Of a DNA stretch of 64,000 nt, positions 59,572 through 64,000 are shown piece after piece (within the stretch, counting starts at the first letter, position 1; the number at the start of each line of letters is the position of its first letter). The translations under genes were made by a program, and so were the position numbers. Source of the DNA: Anaeramoeba flamelloides (Eukaryota > Metamonada > Anaeramoebidae); the NCBI GenBank assembly GCA_027625915.1, contig JANTQA010000023.1, positions 9,052,001 through 9,116,000 of the forward strand, given 5' to 3'. The notes beneath the pieces were generated by a model. The model saw only the letters and a program-made list of their open reading frames with translations, was not told where the DNA came from and did not search any database.

Positions 59572-61056
59572 TTATTTATCTTCGGTCATTTCTCTCCATA
59601 AATTAATAAAATTATTTCTTTGTATTTGAGAATCAAAAATGATATCAATTCCATTTGGCCAAATCTTTCGATCAAAATTGGCACCAATTCTACAATTATT
59701 TGAAGAATCGAATTGAATTTCGATTGGTTTTATCTCTGTTTTTTGAAAAATGGTCTGGATTTTTTTATTTTTAGTCTTTAGTGCTAAATGAAAATATAGG
59801 AATTGCTGATCGATCATTAAAGCACCCCTCATAATAACGTTTTTTTTTTTTTTTTTTTGGGTATTTTTGTTTCGTAGAGAAGCCGAAATTTTAAAATAAG
59901 TTCTATTTAATTTACACCTTTCAATAAGTAAATATCTATTTTTTGTTAATGAAAATTGGGAAAAGAAATTATTTCCTTTTTTGTCGTTTTCAAATGATAA
60001 CAAAATCCATTTTTTATTATTAACCTTAACCGCCAGCTCTTTTATACTAGAGACCCCACTAATAAATATTTGGATTTCATTTAAATATTTACCAGAAATC
60101 TGGACTGTTTCATTTTCCGATTTTGAAATAATTGAAAAATCTTCTGTTCCTAAAGAAAATACACTTGAAATGTGTGCACTTTGCCTGATCATATCAACAG
60201 GGAAATACTCGACACCTTTTTTTTTCGTTTTTTCTTCCATTCCAAAATCATCATCATCAAAGCCTTCATCGGAATCATCATCATCATCGTCGTCGTCTTC
60301 ACCTTTAGTAATTTTTAGGCCATGGAAAGTTATTATTTTTTTAAATAATGATACAAATGATTTTAAAGAATCCCGACTTGAAAATTTTATTAAATAATGA
60401 AATCCATTTAAAGAATGTAATAAAATAGATCTAGATGGAGAATCATAAAATACCCTCGCACCAGGAATTTTCCCATTGAGTGTTTTAACTTGTAGTGGTA
60501 TTTTTATGACAGCTTTTGCTCTTGTTGGTGTTTCAATATTGGTTATTAAAAATTTTATAGCTTTTTTATCTATTTGAAGTAATATTTTTTTTGAATTAAA
60601 TTCATCCTCTATTAATGTTACTTTAAATCTTTGCTGTTCATTTATTATCTTGATAAAATTTGGATCGGTTTTCTTTTTTTTTTTTTTTTTCTGTGTTTTT
60701 TTTTTTGTGACTATTGGTTTTTTTTTTTTTTTTCTTGTTGTTTTTATCTTATTTCTTTGAATTTTTTTTGCAATTTCTTTTTTATGTTGTATTTTTTTTT
60801 TTTTCATGATTGATCCTTTTTGTTTGGTTTTCTTTTTTTGTTTTTTTTTTGTCTTTGGTTTTGTTTGTGGTTGTTCGTCTTTTTCATTTTTTTTTTTTGC
60901 TTGAAGAAAAGTTTTTAAAATTTGATTTCTACTTTTTAATGTTTCTTCAAGTTTTGAAAGAAAATTCTCCATGTCTTGATTTTTTTCAAATCTTATGACC
61001 CCCCTACTGGTATTGTTGAATCTTAAAAGAATACCATTATTTATTTTTCTTAGAAT
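59572..61056 (-). CDS. Lysine-rich protein with probable tandem PH-like domains, 5' end uncertain
   Basis: The frame is open from an AG acceptor (ATTTAATAG) at 61058-61057 to the TAA at 59572, 494 codons; the first ATG is at 60972 (466 codons). The 28 codons before that ATG read GILLRFNNTSRGVIRFEKNQ and run on into MENFLSKLEETL. This looks like the last strands and helix of a PH-like fold, so the gene probably starts in an unseen upstream exon. Two more modules of the same kind follow the Lys-rich linker: FKVTLIEDEFNSKKILLQI to HYLIKFSSRDSLKSFVSLFK, then, after an Asp run (GEDDDDDDDD), another ending GIDIIFDSQIQRNNFINLW. The function is unknown; PH-like folds bind lipids, proteins or histones. 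Confidence 0.65.
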   Translation of the reverse strand: MLRKINNGILLRFNNTSRGVIRFEKNQDMENFLSKLEETLKSRNQILKTFLQAKKKNEKDEQPQTKPKTKKKQKKKTKQKGSIMKKKKIQHKKEIAKKIQRNKIKTTRKKKKKPIVTKKKTQKKKKKKKTDPNFIKIINEQQRFKVTLIEDEFNSKKILLQIDKKAIKFLITNIETPTRAKAVIKIPLQVKTLNGKIPGARVFYDSPSRSILLHSLNGFHYLIKFSSRDSLKSFVSLFKKIITFHGLKITKGEDDDDDDDDSDEGFDDDDFGMEEKTKKKGVEYFPVDMIRQSAHISSVFSLGTEDFSIISKSENETVQISGKYLNEIQIFISGVSSIKELAVKVNNKKWILLSFENDKKGNNFFSQFSLTKNRYLLIERCKLNRTYFKISASLRNKNTQKKKKKNVIMRGALMIDQQFLYFHLALKTKNKKIQTIFQKTEIKPIEIQFDSSNNCRIGANFDRKIWPNGIDIIFDSQIQRNNFINLWREMTEDK

Positions 61057-61150
61057 CTATTAAATAATAATAAATGTTATAATTATTGTTAAAATATAAA
61101 ATGAGTAGTGATTAGAAAGAAAGAAAATAATAATAAGATTAGTCGGTCAC

Positions 61151-61173
61151 TAATATATATATATATATATATA
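61151..61173. repeat. (TA)n microsatellite
   Basis: About eleven TA units lie just upstream of the putative acceptor of the PH-like protein gene. Confidence 0.9.
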
Positions 61174-61639
61174 AACAAATTCTGTATATCTAAATTTCGT
61201 AAAACAAATTTGATATAAAAAAAATTGAGGAATAACTATTTGTTTGTTTTTTTTAATTAAATTTCTTATTTTTATGTGACGGACTAAACAAAGATAAGGG
61301 TCTTTATTTTAATTTTTTTTTTTTTTTTTTCTGCAATAAAATTTATATTTAACCCTGCATAATTTGAATTGAAAAGAATTTCCATTATTTTTTTATTATT
61401 GAAGAAGTGTAAATTACATTCTAAATGTTCTTTTATTTAAAATTTTTTAAAAGGGAATTTAAGTGTAAAATAATAGATTTCACAATTATTCATTAAAATA
61501 CCATACCCAAATTATTAATTGTTTGGGCTGAAAAAGCAAAAACAAAAAATTTAAAATTTAAAAGGAAAAAAGAAAAAGAAAAAAAAAGATTTAAATTTAA
61601 TAAGGGTTGATAAAATTCAATTGGTAAAAATCAAAATAA

Positions 61640-61967
61640 AAGTCAATGCTATCTGTAATTAAGAACACCCAAAATCACAACCCTGATACTTTTATTTAAT
61701 TTAATTTGAGAATTGATCAGAAATGTTCATTTGGGGATTGTTGTTTAATTGTTGTAATTTTTTTTTTATTTTTGATCTTATTTGCTTTAACCCCTTGATT
61801 ATTTTTAACCTTGCTGTTTTCGTTTTTATTTTCAAGTTACACATACTTTTATGTTTCAGTATATAAGTATTAGCGAGTAAACACTTGTTCTTTTGTCTTT
61901 GTAACTCTTCTTCCCAATAAAAAGAAAATTTAGTCAGGGAAAAAATAGGAAAAAAATAAATTTTCAT
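61640..61967 (-). repeat. Dispersed repeat H, copy 2, coding-like
   Basis: It is the reverse-strand counterpart of 24470-24780. It keeps an 88-codon open frame, reading FYWEEELQRQKNKCLLANTY, then NLKIKTKTARLKIIKGLKQI. DNA similarity includes the non-coding tail (TTGTGATTTTGGGTGTTCTT). The open frame makes a real small protein possible, but I recognise no family. Confidence 0.45.
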
Positions 61968-63792
61968 TATTTTAAAAGATTTAATTTTGATTTTTTAGGA
62001 TGAATTAATAGATTTTTCCATCTAAAAGTATGGGATACACGATACTGTAATTCTTTCCCTTTAAATTTCATTTATTTTGTGAATTACTTGCCATTTCCAT
62101 AAAAAGATATTTTTTTTTGGAAGAAAAAGACAATTCTACTAGAAAAAAGTAATTTGAAGTGCACCAATTATTGTGAAAAAAATCAAAAAAATGATCATTT
62201 TTTTAACATAATATTATTTTTTTTTAATCTTATAAGCTATTTCCAATAAAGTGGGGCAAATTTATTTTCAAATATATCTTTTAAACTCAATCTTCAAAAA
62301 AGTTTTTAAACATACAAAATCATTAACCACCATTAATAGATTCTTGATAATAATTCAATTTGTTTCTTATTATTGTATTACATAAATAAAAGATATTAAA
62401 TTTTCCGATCTCGATTTTATCTGATATTTTTTAGGCGTGAAAATTTATGTTTATTATTTTCTTTTTGATTGAAAAAACCGTTTTTATAACTTGTTTAATC
62501 TCAACAAATTTTCAAATAGAATTTAAAACATATAACTACATTTTATTGTTTAAAAAATCATTTGTAACCTTTCCATAAATCCAGTTTTTTATTGAAATTT
62601 GTAGTTCATCGTTTTCACCAAAAAAAAGTGCTATTTTTTTTTTCCTTTTTTGGAAATATTTCATCCAACATATTTTCAAATAAACGCCTTAGTCATTGAT
62701 TCCAATTGGTATTAATATTAAACTTAATTTGGTAATGTCAATCAATGAAGACTTTCACTAACAAAGATGATTTTTTATGAAATGTAAAAAAAAATGCCCT
62801 GCTTTTTTGGAAATATCTTAATATTTTCAGAATTACCCAGTCCTTATATTAATCAAGTTCTTATTCAATAACCCATTTTATAGTTAATAATTTTTTGTTT
62901 AACAACAAATTGATCCTTAAAACAATTTTTTTTAAAATTGAACTTAAAACAAACAAAAATACATAAAAAATCATATCAAAGCAATTATTGAATTTTGTTC
63001 TGATTTGATTGGTAAATTTATCTATCCATTTCATCAACGCAAATAACAACTTAAGGTAAATTATCATTTCACAAGCTTTGTTGTATCGTTGGTTGTTATA
63101 AAAATAAAATACTTTGCATACTACCAGCTCTATTGAAATTCTATAGATTGGGTTTCCCAGTAAGATAATTTTCTAAAAGTAATCTGCAATACTAAAGGAG
63201 TAACTTCAATTTTTTGTGGCCTTTTCAATATTAGAACCATACAATCACAAATTAATAATTATTGTTGGAAAAGTCTGTTATCTTCTTTTTGTTTATCTTC
63301 TTTTCTTAAATTTACATTTTAGAGAAATTTCAACACTAAAATTGAATTGTTCTTTTTTTAAAATCGAGCACTTAGATCAAATGGAAATTTATCTTTCTTT
63401 TTGAGAATCTAACTTTGAAGGTAAAATACCATTTTTAAAAAACTCTTCTATTCGATATTTCAACACTGTTTTTCTCAATTTGTTGTTGATTGTTTGTTTA
63501 TCTCTAAATTTAAAATTTTAATTATTATGTCAAAAAAATATTTTATCAAATTATTATTTTATTTTTGTTTGAACTTATAAATAAAGATAAGATTAATAGT
63601 TTGGAATCTTTTATATATGGTTTTATTTCAAAAGAAAAATATTTTTTTTAATCAGGAGATCTGAAACAAAAAGATCTTTAAATTGATTGAGTATTATTTC
63701 AATAAACTTTTTCTTTAAATGCTGTTTTATTTGTGAAAAAACAGATAACTTTTCGTGGAAGCCCCAACTTATTCAACAAATCAAAACACTTG

Positions 63793-63861
63793 TTGAGAAA
63801 AAAGTATTTATTAACGAAAAAGTATTTATTAGCGAAAAAATTTATTTCATTGAAAAAATAG
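63793..63861 (+). repeat. Short 18-bp tandem repeat, three to four units
   Basis: GAAAAAGTATTTATTARC-type units are repeated with drift. They are in frame with a 64-codon open frame, giving the six-residue periods EKKVFIN, EKVFIS and EKIYFI. Confidence 0.5.
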
Positions 63862-64000
63862 AGTCATTTTCAAACAAGTAACAATCTCCGCAAATTTGTC
63901 ACACTTTGATGGAAAACTCGATTATTCCTTTCAACGAGTTGTGAGAAACAAATTAAAGAAATATGGCAATTTAAAAGAAAAGAGAGTGAAAAAAAAAAAT

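Larger units (their letters stand above)
61057..64000. other. Terminal gene-poor stretch
   Basis: No intact gene. It has an AT microsatellite (61151-61173), repeat H copy 2 (61640-61967, minus strand) and a small 18-bp tandem repeat (about 63793-63861). The latter lies within a 64-codon plus frame starting at 63687 whose end reads VEKKVFINEKVFISEKIYFI. I found no other structure. Confidence 0.45.

Noticed and set aside
1-64000. tRNA genes
   Set aside because: I looked for B-box words such as GGTTCRANNCC. The few partial matches (for example near 771, 3929 and 24351) have no acceptor stem or A box.

Overview
The window is nuclear DNA of an AT-rich, intron-bearing free-living protist. Genes have short GT..AG introns (about 100-390 bp; donors mostly GTAAG/GTAAT/GTAT, acceptors TAG/AAG/CAG). 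Recognisable proteins end at TAA at the expected place, so the standard code is used. Charged Lys/Glu-rich low-complexity linkers, Ras signalling genes and autophagy/PI3-kinase genes are typical of amoeboid eukaryotes. The mix recalls Anaeramoeba-like or heterolobosean/amoebozoan genomes, but that placement is my guess, not shown by the sequence. Gene density is low: about ten intact or near-intact genes in 64 kb, separated by 3-8 kb stretches of >75% A+T packed with small inverted-repeat elements and gene relics.

Layout. 0-8.2 kb: no intact gene; a decayed minus-strand reading frame (280-890) and several MITEs. 8.2-11.5 kb: a five-exon BRSK/SAD-type Ser/Thr kinase (+). 12.3 kb: a GNAT acetyltransferase relic. 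16.2-17.0 kb: ATG10 (+). 21-22 kb: a Ras GTPase (-). 28.4-29.2 kb: ribosomal protein uS9/RPS16 (-). 30.6 kb: a ThuA/amidotransferase-like relic. 34.1-34.5 kb: ribosomal protein eL30 (-), with a 559-bp foldback element just upstream. 38.2-38.6 kb: an FlK-type acyl-CoA thioesterase with a likely organelle presequence (+). 43.0-43.9 kb: a rhamnose-synthesis epimerase/reductase (NRS/ER) (+). 48-49 kb and 51.4-52.6 kb: a RasGEF catalytic exon and an SH3-bearing exon (-), possibly one gene. 54.5-57.4 kb: VPS34 PI3-kinase (+), interrupted by two in-frame stops. 59.6-61.1 kb: a lysine-rich protein with PH-like modules (-). 61.1-64 kb: no intact gene.

Functional links. Ras and a RasGEF form a possible switch/activator pair. 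ATG10 (ATG12-ATG5 conjugation) and VPS34 (PI3P production) act in the same autophagy pathway. The kinase is a CAMK-like, LKB1-activated type. These links come from family knowledge; no operon-like organisation exists.

The most unusual content is in the repeats. There are at least seven dispersed families. Family A is a 196-bp palindrome with 25-bp iterons. Two families end in TTAA. A ~0.9-1.7 kb family (G) has a core that is an array of consecutive 60-75 bp hairpins. Several coding-like relics carry stops that read naturally as C-to-T or G-to-A changes of Gln/Trp codons.
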